NCBI RefSeq assembly: GCF_009769385.1
Contig: NZ_VKAB01000026.1
Span: forward strand, 62,001 to 126,000
Source: Saccharothrix deserti
GTDB taxonomy: Bacteria; Actinomycetota; Actinomycetes; Mycobacteriales; Pseudonocardiaceae
Length of the DNA: 64,000 nucleotides
Direction: 5' to 3'
Part shown: one piece after another, positions 8,100 through 20,277 of the stretch
Layout: each line of letters starts with the position of its first letter
How positions within the stretch are numbered: position 1 is the stretch's first letter
Translations under genes and position numbers: made by a program
Notes under the pieces: model-generated
Database searches by the model: none
What the model saw: the letters and a program-made list of their open reading frames with translations, nothing else
Told to the model about the DNA's origin: nothing

Positions 8100-9497
8100 C
8101 TAGGGAGCGGCCTGGAGGACCAGGAGGGTCAGGTCGTCGTGTTCGGCCGCGCCGAGCCAGTCGAACACGACGTGCCGCAGGTGTTCGGCCACCGCCTCGG
8201 CGGGCAGCCCGGCGCAGTCGCCCAACGCCGCCTTGAGCCGCACGTCCCCGAACAGCTCGTGCCGGTCACCGTGCTTGCGGGCCTCGGTCAACCCGTCGCT
8301 GTACAGCAGCAACGTCTCCCCCGGCGCGAGGGTCACCGTCGTCTGGTGGAACCGCACCTCCGGCAGCACGCCGACGATCCCGCCGTGCACCGCCACCTCG
8401 TCCACCCGTCCGTCGCCGCGCAGCACGAGGGGCGCGGGGTGGCCGCCGGCGGCCAGGGTCAGGCGCAGCCCGCCGGCCTGCACGGGCATCATCGTGCCGA
8501 CCACGAGGGTGGTGAACAGGCGGCTGCCCGCGGCCCGCAGAGCGGTGTTGAGCAGCTGCAACAGCTGCGCCGGCCGCTGCTCGACCACCAGCAGCGTGTG
8601 CAGGCTCTGCCGCACCCGGCCGCTGTGCACGGCCGCCTCCAGCCCGTTGCCCGCCACGTCGCCGAGCACGAACGCCGCGCTGCCGTCCTCACGCGGGTGG
8701 ACGTCGTAGAAGTCGCCGCCGAGCAGCACCCGCCGGTGCGCGGGCTCGTACACGCGCGCCAGCCGGGCGCCCGGCACGTCCGGCAACGTGGCGGGCAGCA
8801 GGTTCGTCCGCAGCGCCTCCACGGTCCGCTCCTGCTCGGTGAACCGCGTGCTCGCCTCCACGGCCGCCGCCGCCCGTGCGGCGAAACGTTTCAGCAGGTC
8901 GACGTTCCAGGCCCCGCCGAAGCACACCAGCGCGCCGCCCTCGGTCAGCGGCACGGCCACGCCCACCCCCGACGTGCCCCAAGGACCCTCGCCCAGATCG
9001 GTGAGTTCGGCGTGCTCGACCAGCCGGTCCAGGACGGCGGTGAAACCGTCGGCGGTGTCCGCGACCTGCCTGGTGGTGCGGGCGACGGCCACGTCACCGG
9101 CGGGCGTGCGACGCCACCACTCCAGCCGCCCGCGCAAGCCCGGCAGCACCACGACGGTGTGCTCGGCGGGCGCCAGCTCGACCACGGAGCGCAACGCGTC
9201 CGCACGGTCGGTGAGCGGCGCCAACCGCCGCGCGGCCTCCTCCAGGTAGTCCTCGACACCCCGGTACCAGGCGACCCAGCCACCACCCAGGTCCTGCCGC
9301 CGTCCCTGGTCGACCTCGGGCAGCGGCGAACCCGGCCGCGCCTCGGGGAACAGCACGGTCGCGAGGGGGTTGACCAGCCGGACGACGCCATCCGGGTCCA
9401 GCACGACCACGGCTTCGTGGAAGCCGTCGACCACGCGACGCCACGCGTCGAGGTCGAGGCCCGTGTCGGCGCCTTGCCGGTAGCCCTGGGCCATCAC
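8100..9497 (-). CDS. PAS/SpoIIE-type PP2C serine phosphatase
   Basis: The product has 465 residues. An N-terminal PAS-like segment (VVDGFHEAVVVLDPDGVVRL, residues ~20-65) is followed by a GAF-like sensor region (~90-210), a short coiled linker (STRFTEQERTVEALRTNLLP) and a C-terminal SpoIIE/PP2C domain (~235-462) with metal-binding motifs GGDFYDV and VLGDVAGNGLEAA and the late LLYSDGLTEAR. It has no membrane helices. Such RsbU/P-like phosphatases dephosphorylate STAS antagonists of anti-sigma kinases. A STAS protein and an RsbW-type kinase lie at 14.7-15.6 kb. It is divergent from the giant histidine kinase, with 92 bp between the starts. Confidence 0.93.
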   Translation of the reverse strand: MMAQGYRQGADTGLDLDAWRRVVDGFHEAVVVLDPDGVVRLVNPLATVLFPEARPGSPLPEVDQGRRQDLGGGWVAWYRGVEDYLEEAARRLAPLTDRADALRSVVELAPAEHTVVVLPGLRGRLEWWRRTPAGDVAVARTTRQVADTADGFTAVLDRLVEHAELTDLGEGPWGTSGVGVAVPLTEGGALVCFGGAWNVDLLKRFAARAAAAVEASTRFTEQERTVEALRTNLLPATLPDVPGARLARVYEPAHRRVLLGGDFYDVHPREDGSAAFVLGDVAGNGLEAAVHSGRVRQSLHTLLVVEQRPAQLLQLLNTALRAAGSRLFTTLVVGTMMPVQAGGLRLTLAAGGHPAPLVLRGDGRVDEVAVHGGIVGVLPEVRFHQTTVTLAPGETLLLYSDGLTEARKHGDRHELFGDVRLKAALGDCAGLPAEAVAEHLRHVVFDWLGAAEHDDLTLLVLQAAP

Positions 9498-9589
9498 GGC
9501 TCCTGTGTGTCGGGTCGACCCAACCTATCGGACAAGTTGCCTCCAACAGTGGCAGGCTTGGCACAGTTGCGCTGACATCGGAGGCTCGT

Positions 9590-14038
<4,449 letters not shown>

Positions 14039-14060
14039 TCTGGGCGGCTGGGTCTTGTCC

Positions 14061-14145
14061 GGCTCGATTTGACATGGGGCCCTTACGGGCACCGGAGGCA
14101 GGCTCCGACCAGCCTATGGCACCCGAACCCATGTCAAATCGAGCC
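14061..14145. repeat. 18-bp perfect inverted repeat between convergent genes
   Basis: GGCTCGATTTGACATGGG at 14061-14078 is exactly complementary to CCCATGTCAAATCGAGCC at 14128-14145, with a 49-nt spacer that contains a small GCCC-TTAC-GGGC hairpin. It lies just after the stop of the kinase gene and inside the tail of the truncated APH reading frame. It could act as a bidirectional terminator, but the long loop and AT-rich arms also fit a small palindromic mobile-type repeat. Confidence 0.6.
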
Positions 14146-14683
14146 TCGTCGGCCCCCGCCGGTCCGTCGTGGTCCTGTGGGACTGGTGGCCACCCCGGCT
14201 GGCGGCGGGTCCGTAGTCGACGGCGCGGAAGACGACCCAGTTCCTGGCGTGGTCGCGGGTCAGGTCGGCGGTGGACCGGGCGGTCGGTGGTGCGGGCACG
14301 GCCAGTCGCCGGGCGATCACGCCGAGCACCGCCATCGCCTCGTCGGACGGCAGGTCGAGCGCGGTGCGGTGCATGTCGAGGCGTTCGAGGAGCATCGCGC
14401 CGGCGGCTGGATCGGCGTCGACCAGCAGCACGGTCCCCCGGCCCCGCCAGAAGGTCAGCGCCTCTACGTGCGCGGTCACGTCCTCGGTCGGCGCGTTCAT
14501 CCGCAGCACCAGGGGCGTGCCGTCCCGCGTCACCGGGATCGCCAGCGCGTGGGAACCGTGCGCTGCCGGGCCGTCCGGGCGGAGGTCCCAGGTCGCCAGC
14601 CGGTCCTCGATCGCCGCAGGCAGTGCCGCCAACCACGCCTGGTCACGTGGGATGGGCGAGTTCCGGAAGCTCTCGGGGATCAC
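14114..14683 (-). pseudogene. APH(6)-like kinase with internal deletion of the catalytic core
   Basis: The N-terminal ~130 residues align with APH(6)/streptomycin 6-kinase-type proteins and with the intact paralogue at 22402-23316 (AWLAALPAAIEDRLATWDLR, GAMLLERLDMHR, RLAVPAPPTAR). The sequence then jumps to LTRDHARNWVVFRAVDYG, which belongs to the C-terminus of this family. About 110 residues are missing, including the catalytic HWDLHxxN loop and the magnesium site. After VDYG the frame is unrelated sequence running into the inverted repeat. The GTG start overlaps the STAS stop by 4 bp. It cannot be an active kinase. Confidence 0.75.
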
Positions 14684-15012
14684 GCCGCGGGCGCGATGGC
14701 CGACTCGACGGTGTCGTGGATGTGCATGACCTCGGTCAGCTCCGTCAGCCGGAACAGCTTGTGCACCGACGGTTGCAGGGACGCCATCCGGAACTCGCCG
14801 CCCGCACCGTCCAGCCGGCGGTGCCAGTCGAGCATCAACGACAGACCCGTGGTGTCCATGAACGGCACGCCGCTCAAATCCACCACCACCAGGTCGCCCG
14901 TGCTCTCCTCGAGGCGGTCGGACAGCACGGGAACGGTGTCCGCGTCCAGTTCGCCCGACACCGCGACGACCGTCCAGCCGCCCCGCACCTCACTGCGCAC
15001 CTGCAACTCCAT
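14680..15012 (-). CDS. STAS-domain anti-sigma factor antagonist
   Basis: The product has 110 residues from ATG 15012 (MELQVRSEV); an upstream GTG at 15039 would add nine residues. STAS fold: VSGELDADTVPVLSDRLEE, then VVVDLSGVPFMDTTGLSLML carrying the phosphorylatable region (the residue after the DTTG turn), and a C-terminal helix. This is an RsbV/SpoIIAA-type switch protein. When dephosphorylated by a SpoIIE phosphatase it should bind the RsbW-type kinase and free a sigma factor. Both partner types are encoded within 7 kb. The start is divergent from the kinase gene. Confidence 0.9.
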   Translation of the reverse strand: MELQVRSEVRGGWTVVAVSGELDADTVPVLSDRLEESTGDLVVVDLSGVPFMDTTGLSLMLDWHRRLDGAGGEFRMASLQPSVHKLFRLTELTEVMHIHDTVESAIAPAA

Positions 15013-15226
15013 GGTGCCCGAGCCTAGGCCACCGGACACGTCTCATGCGGCCACCGCTCGCACGCCACGCCGCCGCCGGTCGCACCACAGCCGCTGGTCG
15101 CGGACAGACCCGCTGGTCACCGCCACGCCGCCGGTCGCGGCCAGAGTGCCGGTGGGCGCGGGCACTCGGTGCCCGGAGCGGAGGATGTGCGACGATGCGG
15201 TAACGGCCGATCAACGGGGAGCGGAT

Positions 15227-15613
15227 GTGCGCAACGAGCCAGCGGCGCCGGTGGCCGTGACGCTGCCCGCCTCAGCGGGCTCATCGGCGCGTGCCAGGCG
15301 GGTGGTGGGTGACGCGGCGTCAGCCTGGGGGCTGTCGGCCGACGTCGCCGACGACGCTGCCCTGGTGGTGACCGAACTGGTGTCCAACGCGGTGGACCAC
15401 GCGACCGGCCCGGTGGGGCTGACCGTGACGCCGACGGCGTCCGGCATGCGGATCGAGGTGTCCGACCGCTCGTCCGCGCTCCCCCAGCCCAGACCGGTGC
15501 AGGTCGACTCCGCGCGCGGGCGCGGGCTGATCATCGTGGCGGCGCTGAGCCGGACGTGGGGCTCCGAGCCGAGGTCCGACGGCAAGGTCGTGTGGGCCGA
15601 GCTCGACGGCTAG
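15227..15613 (+). CDS. RsbW/SpoIIAB-type anti-sigma factor kinase (HATPase_c_2)
   Basis: The product has 128 residues from GTG 15227 with GGGGAG about 5 nt upstream; an ATG at 15185 is in frame but poorly placed. N-box motif VVTELVSNAVDHA, G1-like EVSDRSSALPQ and GRGLIIVAALSRTWG identify the GHKL ATPase of anti-sigma kinases. It is soluble. It is expected to phosphorylate a STAS antagonist and to bind a sigma factor, though no sigma-B/F gene is in the window. It probably forms the partner switch with the divergent STAS gene. Confidence 0.9.
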   Translation: MRNEPAAPVAVTLPASAGSSARARRVVGDAASAWGLSADVADDAALVVTELVSNAVDHATGPVGLTVTPTASGMRIEVSDRSSALPQPRPVQVDSARGRGLIIVAALSRTWGSEPRSDGKVVWAELDG

Positions 15614-15687
15614 CCGGCACCGGGGTTTGAACGTCCTGCCTCTCAAGGCATGCGTGCGCCCGAGCGGGGGACGTCCGGGTGGATCGC

Positions 15688-15711
15688 GTTCAGGACGTGG
15701 AAAACGGGTAT
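15688..15711 (+). promoter_or_regulatory. Candidate sigma-B/F-type general-stress promoter
   Basis: GTTC at 15688-15691 and GGGTAT at 15706-15711 are separated by 14 nt, matching the GNNT-N14-16-GGGTAY pattern of actinomycete SigB/SigF promoters. It lies 31 nt before the ferritin-like gene, which has a strong GAGGAGG ribosome site. Confidence 0.6.
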
Positions 15712-15741
15712 CCCCTGGGCGTCTACTAGTGAGGAGGTCAC

Positions 15742-15969
15742 GTGTCCACGACCGAAACCGGTCAGGTGACCGGTACCCAGGACAAGGACTACAACATCAT
15801 CTGGTTCGTCGAAGCGTGCCTGAGCAACGCGCTGCGGCTGGAGAACTACATCGCCGACGCCGAGCGCGCGGGCGACAGCGAGTTGGCGGACTTCTTCCGC
15901 CGCGCCCAGGGCGAGAGCCGCAAGGGCGCCGAACAGGGCAAGCAGCTGCTCGCGTCGCGCCTCGCGTAG
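15742..15969 (+). CDS. Small ferritin-like helical protein, stress-type
   Basis: A 75-residue, almost wholly helical acidic protein (YNIIWFVEACLSNALRLENY, AGDSELADFFRRAQGESRKG). Short proteins of this type are abundant in actinomycetes and resemble one helical hairpin of the ferritin-like fold, with Glu residues in EACLSNALRLE. Function is unknown. The GTG start is preceded by GAGGAGG and, further up, by a stress-type promoter. A perfect hairpin follows the gene. Confidence 0.8.
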   Translation: MSTTETGQVTGTQDKDYNIIWFVEACLSNALRLENYIADAERAGDSELADFFRRAQGESRKGAEQGKQLLASRLA

Positions 15970-16000
15970 GACACCGCGGCCGTTGAGCAGGACGCGGAAA

Positions 16001-16025
16001 GGCCGCCCTCGACCGGAGGGCGGCC
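16001..16025. terminator. Hairpin terminator between convergent stress genes
   Basis: GGCCGCCCTC (16001-16010) pairs perfectly with GAGGGCGGCC (16016-16025) around a 5-nt loop. It sits 32 bp after the ferritin-like gene and 15 bp after the stop of the opposing MT0933-like gene, so it can serve both strands. Confidence 0.8.
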
Positions 16026-16039
16026 CTTGGTCTGAGGGC

Positions 16040-16240
16040 TTACTGCTGCTCGCGGAATCGGTCCAGACCCTCCTTGGCCTTGTCCGTCCCCTTCTGGATG
16101 TGCTCGGAGTGCTTGCCGCCGGTCCGTTCGTCGGCGAGCTTGCCGGCCTGGTCGATGCCTTCGTCCGCCTTGTCGCCGTGCTGGCCGAGGGCGTCCTTGG
16201 CCTTGTTCTTCAGTTCGTCGAACTTGTCGCCAATGCCCAT
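16040..16240 (-). CDS. MT0933/Rv0909-like (antitoxin-family) small protein
   Basis: A 66-residue, lysine-rich, highly charged protein, MGIGDKFDELKNKAKDALGQ then DKADEGIDQAGKLADERTGG. It matches the MT0933-like family (PF14013), annotated as an antitoxin in Mycobacterium because of Rv0909, but most actinomycete copies are orphan and look CsbD-like, i.e. stress induced. No toxin gene is adjacent here, so I favour a stress protein. A GGGTAC element upstream supports stress control. Confidence 0.8.
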   Translation of the reverse strand: MGIGDKFDELKNKAKDALGQHGDKADEGIDQAGKLADERTGGKHSEHIQKGTDKAKEGLDRFREQQ

Positions 16241-16540
16241 CTGCGCTCGAACCTCCTCCGGGTGTCCCTCGTGGACACTCCACAGAAGGGGGTACCCGGC
16301 GTCCGGTGGGGTCGATGCGCGCTGAGGGACAACTCACCCGGTCGAGTTAGGTCGCTCGGTGTCGTCGTCCTCCACCAGGTCGTGCAACCGCCGCACGCGG
16401 CTCGTCAGGAGCACGACGGGAGCGAACCGAGCGGGAACGCGCTCCACGAGGCGAACCGGACCACCGCGCCGTCACGGGCGCCGGTGCCGCGCCCGCCAGG
16501 CTCCCGGCGCCGTCGGCGGCCCGTACTCCCGAGCGAGTTG
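16241..16540. other. Intergenic stretch with stress-promoter-like element
   Basis: About 300 bp without a supported gene. The part nearest the MT0933-like gene holds its ribosome site (GGAGGAGG on the minus strand) and the GGGTAC element. The rest, up to the diiron-oxygenase fragment, has no recognisable coding homology. Confidence 0.5.
16292..16318 (-). promoter_or_regulatory. Possible sigma-B/F-type promoter of the MT0933-like gene
   Basis: On the minus strand GGGTAC (16292-16297) fits a general-stress -10 element; a weak GCAT -35 lies 17 nt upstream (16315-16318). The -10 match is good, the -35 poor. Confidence 0.35.
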
Positions 16541-16713
16541 ATGGCCGTGGCGGCCCACCCGCTCGTCCGAGGACTGTCCCCGCCCGACTTCACGACCGTC
16601 CAATTGCGACACTTGCACCGGTACCTCCGGTTCACCGTCGAGTTGGAGACCAGGTACGTGAACCCGGTGGCACTGGCGCTCGCGTCGCACGGCTACGGCT
16701 TGAACCTGCCGGC
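16541..16713 (+). pseudogene. AurF-like diiron oxygenase fragment
   Basis: About 58 codons match the middle of AurF-type non-haem diiron N-oxygenases: HRYLRFTVELETRYVNPVAL then ASHGYGLNLP, including a helix that normally carries an iron-binding Glu. The N-terminal and C-terminal iron-binding helices are missing. Homology stops exactly where an asparagine-synthase-like segment begins in another frame, so the two genes appear joined by a deletion. Confidence 0.55.
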
Positions 16714-16716
16714 GGC

Positions 16717-17178
16717 GATCAGCAGTACAACTGCCGGCACGAGGACCGCAACGCGGCCGGCAGCGGCGTCGAGGCGCGGGTGCCGTTCCTGGACCGGCGG
16801 CTGGTCGACCTGTCCACCAGCGTGCCGGTGTCGATGCGGGAGGAGCTGCTGTGGGACAAGCGGATGGCCCGCGAGGCGGTGGACGACGTGCTGCCGGACT
16901 CGGTGGTGCGACGGGAGAAGAAGCCGTTCTTCAACGGCCGCACCGCGCACTTCGCCCACCGGCTCGTGGTCGACGTGCCGTGCCGGGACGGGGTGGCGCT
17001 GGTGGACGAGGCGCTGTGCGACCGGATCGGCGTGGACGCCGACGAGGTGCCGGCGAAGTTCCGGGGCATGGCGGACGCCGATGTGGTGGAACGGGCCGAG
17101 CCGCTGCCCGACGCGCAGGACCGCGCCGACTGCCCGGACGGCGTCGTCACGGGCAAGTCGGAGGTCGAACCGCGGCAC
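16717..17178 (+). pseudogene. Asparagine synthase (AsnB-like) C-terminal fragment
   Basis: The frame beginning DQQYNCRHEDRNAAGSGVEA continues ARVPFLDRRLVDLSTSVPVS, ELLWDKRMAREAVDDVLPD and KKPFFNGRTAHFAHRL. These match the C-terminal synthetase domain of AsnB-type amidotransferases. The glutaminase domain and the ATP-binding SGGxDS loop are absent, and the frame continues without a proper stop into DNA opposite the cold-shock gene. Together with the diiron fragment it looks like the scar of a lost biosynthetic locus. Confidence 0.65.
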
Positions 17179-17239
17179 TGCGAAGACCCGGTGCGCGCGA
17201 CGGTGAGGTCACCGTCGGGCGCCGTGGCCGGTCAAACCG

Positions 17240-17443
17240 TCAGACCAGCTGGACCGAAGTGGCCTGCGGGCCCTTGGCGCTCTCACCGATCTCGAACCGG
17301 ACCGCCTGGTTGTCGGCCAGGCCGTTGTGGCCGTAGTCCTGGATCTGCGTGTGGTGCACGAAGAGATCGGCGCCGCCACCCTCGGGGGTGATGAAGCCGA
17401 AGCCCTTGGCGCCGCTGAACCACTTGATGGTCCCCTGGGTCAT
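17240..17443 (-). CDS. Cold-shock protein (CspA family)
   Basis: The product has 67 residues: TIKWFSGAKGFGFITPEGGG (RNP1) and DLFVHHTQI (RNP2) give the classical single-stranded nucleic acid-binding OB fold. It is an RNA chaperone acting in the cytoplasm. The ATG overlaps the stop of an upstream 103-residue gene by 4 bp, with AGGAG nearby, so translation is coupled. Confidence 0.96.
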   Translation of the reverse strand: MTQGTIKWFSGAKGFGFITPEGGGADLFVHHTQIQDYGHNGLADNQAVRFEIGESAKGPQATSVQLV

Positions 17444-17751
17444 TCGCGTGCTCCTGCCTGGTAGGACGCGCCCGGCGCGTCCTGGTACGAGTAATCGGGC
17501 ACGCGGTGCTCGGGTGCGCGCTGGTCCTGCGCCCGCTCGTTCTGCGTGCGGACCGGCGCGTCATCGGACGGCGGGTCGGGCAGGCCGAGCATGAGCAGCA
17601 ACTCGCGGCAGTCGTTCGCGTCGACCGAGTTGTCCGCGACGGTGCGGGCGGCCTGGCTGCGCTGGACGGTCTCGGCCCTGTCGGCCGCGGCGCGCGCGTC
17701 GGCGAAACCCACCGCGGCACCCTGTGATCGGCCAGGTCTGGTCTGCGTCAT
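17440..17751 (-). CDS. Hypothetical protein coupled to CspA
   Basis: A 103-residue soluble protein from ATG 17751 (MTQTRPGRSQGAAVGF). It holds a short helical core (NSVDANDCRELLLMLGLPD) that I have seen as a conserved feature of small genes preceding cspA in related actinomycetes. The C-terminal third is polar and low in complexity. Function unknown. It overlaps the cold-shock gene by 4 bp. Confidence 0.65.
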   Translation of the reverse strand: MTQTRPGRSQGAAVGFADARAAADRAETVQRSQAARTVADNSVDANDCRELLLMLGLPDPPSDDAPVRTQNERAQDQRAPEHRVPDYSYQDAPGASYQAGARE

Positions 17752-18031
17752 GAAGACCCCGTCTCCCCTGCCGGCAGGGCCGTACCACGCCGACGGCGGA
17801 CATCGTCCCGCGCGCCGGAGTCGTGGTCGTTCGGTCCGGCGTACCCGCGGGCCATGGGGGTAGAAGATGTGGTGAACGGATGGTCCGGCGACAAGCCGGT
17901 GCTCCCGTCCCCGGCCCCGAAGTACGGCCGGACTGGATCGGGGACCGCGCCGACCGAATGCCGACAGCTCGTGCCCCAACCCGTAGCACTGTACTCCACC
18001 AGCACGTCCTCACACGAAGTACGGTTCCGCT

Positions 18032-18259
18032 ATGTCTGAAAACGCGGATGGCCCGGTACTCGCACCCACGCTCGCCGGGTGGCTCAAAGCACGCGAGGAG
18101 ACCGCTCAGCACCTGGCCGGGGCGAGCCCGCCCATCGACGCGGCGTGGGTGCAGCGGCTGGCCGACCTGCTGGCCACCGAGCGGTCGTGGCAGGACCAGT
18201 ACACCGATCTGATCGCCCTGGGCAGCGCCGGCAAGCGGTTCCCGTCGTCGAACCGCTGA
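18032..18259 (+). CDS. Small hypothetical helical protein
   Basis: A 75-residue protein starting at ATG 18032 (MSENADGPVL) with two predicted helices (TLAGWLKAREETAQHLAG; IDAAWVQRLADLLATER). Codon use fits neighbours but no strong ribosome site is visible. No family recognised. Confidence 0.5.
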   Translation: MSENADGPVLAPTLAGWLKAREETAQHLAGASPPIDAAWVQRLADLLATERSWQDQYTDLIALGSAGKRFPSSNR

Positions 18260-18366
18260 GGCGACGGTCAATCTCTAACCAACTGCAAGCGTCCGCAGTC
18301 AACTATTGCCAAGAACCGACCGTTCGCGCTTGACTGATTTCGATTTCAGTCCAGCGTCGACCGGAG

Positions 18367-19221
18367 GTGGATGTGATCAGCATCAGAGGCGCCGCAGTGG
18401 CCGCTGTCGTGATCGGGTGGATCGGCCTGGCGGTCCCCGCCGGCGCCGTGTCCCAGGCGGCGCCGCAGGTCGTGGCCCTGCCGACGGTCGACATGGAAAC
18501 CGTGCTGAAGGCCGCGCAGATCGATCCCCGCCGGGCCGACTCGGCGATCACGCCGGGCAGCGGCCCCAGCGTCCTGCTGGTCGAACGGGCGCTCGTCGCG
18601 AAGGGCCTGTTGACCTCGTCCCTCGCGGACGGGCACTTCGGCACCAGCACCATCAGCGCCTACGCGGCGTACCAGCGGTCCCTCGGCTACACCGGGCTCG
18701 ACGCCTCCGGAATGCCCGGACCCACCTCGCTGCGACAGCTGGGCGAGACGACCTACACGGTCACCCGTCCGGTCTCGGCGGGGAGCAAGGTCACCTACCA
18801 CGGCAAGCTGATGAACACCCGGACCAAGGCCATGCTGGTCGAGGCCGAGCGGCTGCTGGGCGTGTCGTTGGGCGTGACCCAGGGCTCCTACAACCCCGGT
18901 GGCGTGGCCGGATCGGCGGGCACCCACGACGGCGGCGGCGCGTTGGACATCTCCGTGTCCGGCATGACGGCGGCCACGCGCACCAACGTGGCGAGGGTGA
19001 TGCGGCAGGTCGGTTTCGCGGCCTGGGTCCGCACGCCGGCGCAGGGCGACTGGGGCTACCACATCCACGCCATCGCGCTCGCCGACCCGGACCTGTCCAG
19101 CGGCGCCCGGAACCAGGCGGGCGACTACTACCTCGGCTACAACGGGCTGGCCAACCGCGCACCCGACGACGGGCCCGCGGTCAGCCCGAAGCGGACGTGG
19201 GAGGAGTACCAGCGGCTCTAG
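18367..19221 (+). CDS. Secreted peptidoglycan-binding/M15-like peptidase
   Basis: The product has 284 residues. The N-terminal signal peptide runs to about residue 28 (AAVVIGWIGLAVPAGAVS). Residues ~55-120 form a peptidoglycan-binding domain (LLVERALVAKGLL, GTSTISAYAAYQRSLGY). The C-terminal half (~140-265) has THDGGGALDISV and WGYHIHAIA, matching the His/Asp and His metal-site motifs of M15/DD-carboxypeptidase-like domains. It probably trims cell-wall peptides outside the cell. It is a single gene with a strong terminator downstream. Confidence 0.85.
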   Translation: MDVISIRGAAVAAVVIGWIGLAVPAGAVSQAAPQVVALPTVDMETVLKAAQIDPRRADSAITPGSGPSVLLVERALVAKGLLTSSLADGHFGTSTISAYAAYQRSLGYTGLDASGMPGPTSLRQLGETTYTVTRPVSAGSKVTYHGKLMNTRTKAMLVEAERLLGVSLGVTQGSYNPGGVAGSAGTHDGGGALDISVSGMTAATRTNVARVMRQVGFAAWVRTPAQGDWGYHIHAIALADPDLSSGARNQAGDYYLGYNGLANRAPDDGPAVSPKRTWEEYQRL

Positions 19222-19230
19222 GAGCTTGTC

Positions 19231-19262
19231 CGTCCGGTGGGTCACGGGTGGCCCACCGGACG
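19231..19262. terminator. Bidirectional hairpin terminator
   Basis: CGTCCGGTGGG (19231-19241) pairs perfectly with CCCACCGGACG (19252-19262) around a 10-nt loop. It lies between the convergent peptidase and EamA transporter genes, 9 bp after the former's stop. Confidence 0.8.
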
Positions 19263-19296
19263 CGCTCCGGTCCTGGCCCCGCCGTCGTGGCGAGGA

Positions 19297-20208
19297 TCAG
19301 GATGCCGTCGCAGGTGAAGGCGTCGCCGCGGGTGCGGTGCTCTGGTTGACGAGGACGCTGACGGCGTTGGCGATGACGATGAGGGCGATGGCGAGCCAGT
19401 CGACCGCGCCCGGGGTCTCGCCGAGGAACACCGAGCCGATGGCCGCGGCGACCACCGGGTTGACGCTCATGAAGACGCCGAAGAAGTGGGCGGGAACGCG
19501 GCGGAGCGCGAGCAGGTCGGCGAGGAACGGAACGGCCGAGGACAGCAGTCCAGCGGCTGCCGCGCACGCGACCGCCGCCGGGGTCGGCGGGTGCGCGACG
19601 AGTGCGGCGATCCCGATCGGCACGTACACCAGCGCGGACAGCGCACCGGCGGCCGCCACGCCCTCGATGCCCGAGGTCCGCGCTCCGACGGTCCGGTTGA
19701 GCAGGATGTAACCCGCCCAGCACGCGGCGGCGAGCAGTCCCACGCCGATCCCGACGTAGTCCGTGGTCGGCTGGGGACGGGTCAGGACCACCACCCCGGC
19801 GGCGGCGAGCACCGCGCAGGCCAGGGTGGTCGGGCGGCGGGAGCCGGCCAGCGCCACGGCCAGCGGGCCGAGGAACTCCAGCGTCACCGCCGGCCCCAGG
19901 CCGAGGCGGTCGATCGCGGTGTAGAGCGACAGGTTCATCGTCGCGAACACCGCGGCGAGCGCCAGCACGGGCCACCACTGCCGCCGGGTGAACGACCGCA
20001 GCCGGGGCCGTCCGGCGACCAGCAGGACCACCCCGGCCACCCACTGCCGGATCGCCACCACACCGACCGGCCCGATCACCGGGAAGGCCAGGGCGCCGAC
20101 GGCGGCGCCGGTCTGGTTCGCCAGCGCGCCGCCGAGCATCAGCGCGACACCGGCCGTGCGATCGCCTGCGGCCGGGGCGGCGGCCCGGCTTCGAGTCTTG
20201 GTGTCCAC
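19297..20208 (-). CDS. EamA/DMT-family transporter (RhtA-like)
   Basis: The product has 303 residues with about ten hydrophobic segments in two EamA repeats (GVALMLGGALANQTGAAVGA; VGVGLLAAACWAGYILLNRT). It resembles RhtA/YdcZ-type small-metabolite exporters (LEFLGPLAVAL, FMSVNPVVAAAIGSVFLGE). It is divergent from a LysR regulator with 69 bp between the starts, an arrangement typical of regulator-controlled exporters. Confidence 0.9.
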   Translation of the reverse strand: MDTKTRSRAAAPAAGDRTAGVALMLGGALANQTGAAVGALAFPVIGPVGVVAIRQWVAGVVLLVAGRPRLRSFTRRQWWPVLALAAVFATMNLSLYTAIDRLGLGPAVTLEFLGPLAVALAGSRRPTTLACAVLAAAGVVVLTRPQPTTDYVGIGVGLLAAACWAGYILLNRTVGARTSGIEGVAAAGALSALVYVPIGIAALVAHPPTPAAVACAAAAGLLSSAVPFLADLLALRRVPAHFFGVFMSVNPVVAAAIGSVFLGETPGAVDWLAIALIVIANAVSVLVNQSTAPAATPSPATAS

Positions 20209-20245
20209 GCCCCGAACGATCCGCCGCCGTCAGCCATTCGCAAAA

Positions 20246-20261
20246 TGCATCTTGTGCTGCA
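20246..20261. promoter_or_regulatory. Candidate LysR-type operator
   Basis: TGCATCTTGTGCTGCA (TGCA-N8-TGCA) lies in the 69-bp gap between the divergent transporter and LysR genes. TATACG follows ~3 nt later and only ~10 nt before the LysR ATG, suggesting a leaderless regulator transcript. Confidence 0.4.
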
Positions 20262-20277
20262 GCTATACGCTGGACGC

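Noticed and set aside
14061..14145. Terminal repeats of an insertion sequence
   Set aside because: Only 49 bp lie between the arms, with no transposase or visible target duplication.
16040..16240. Type II toxin-antitoxin locus
   Set aside because: The MT0933-like protein has no adjacent toxin and shows a stress-type promoter; the antitoxin label comes from one mycobacterial homologue.
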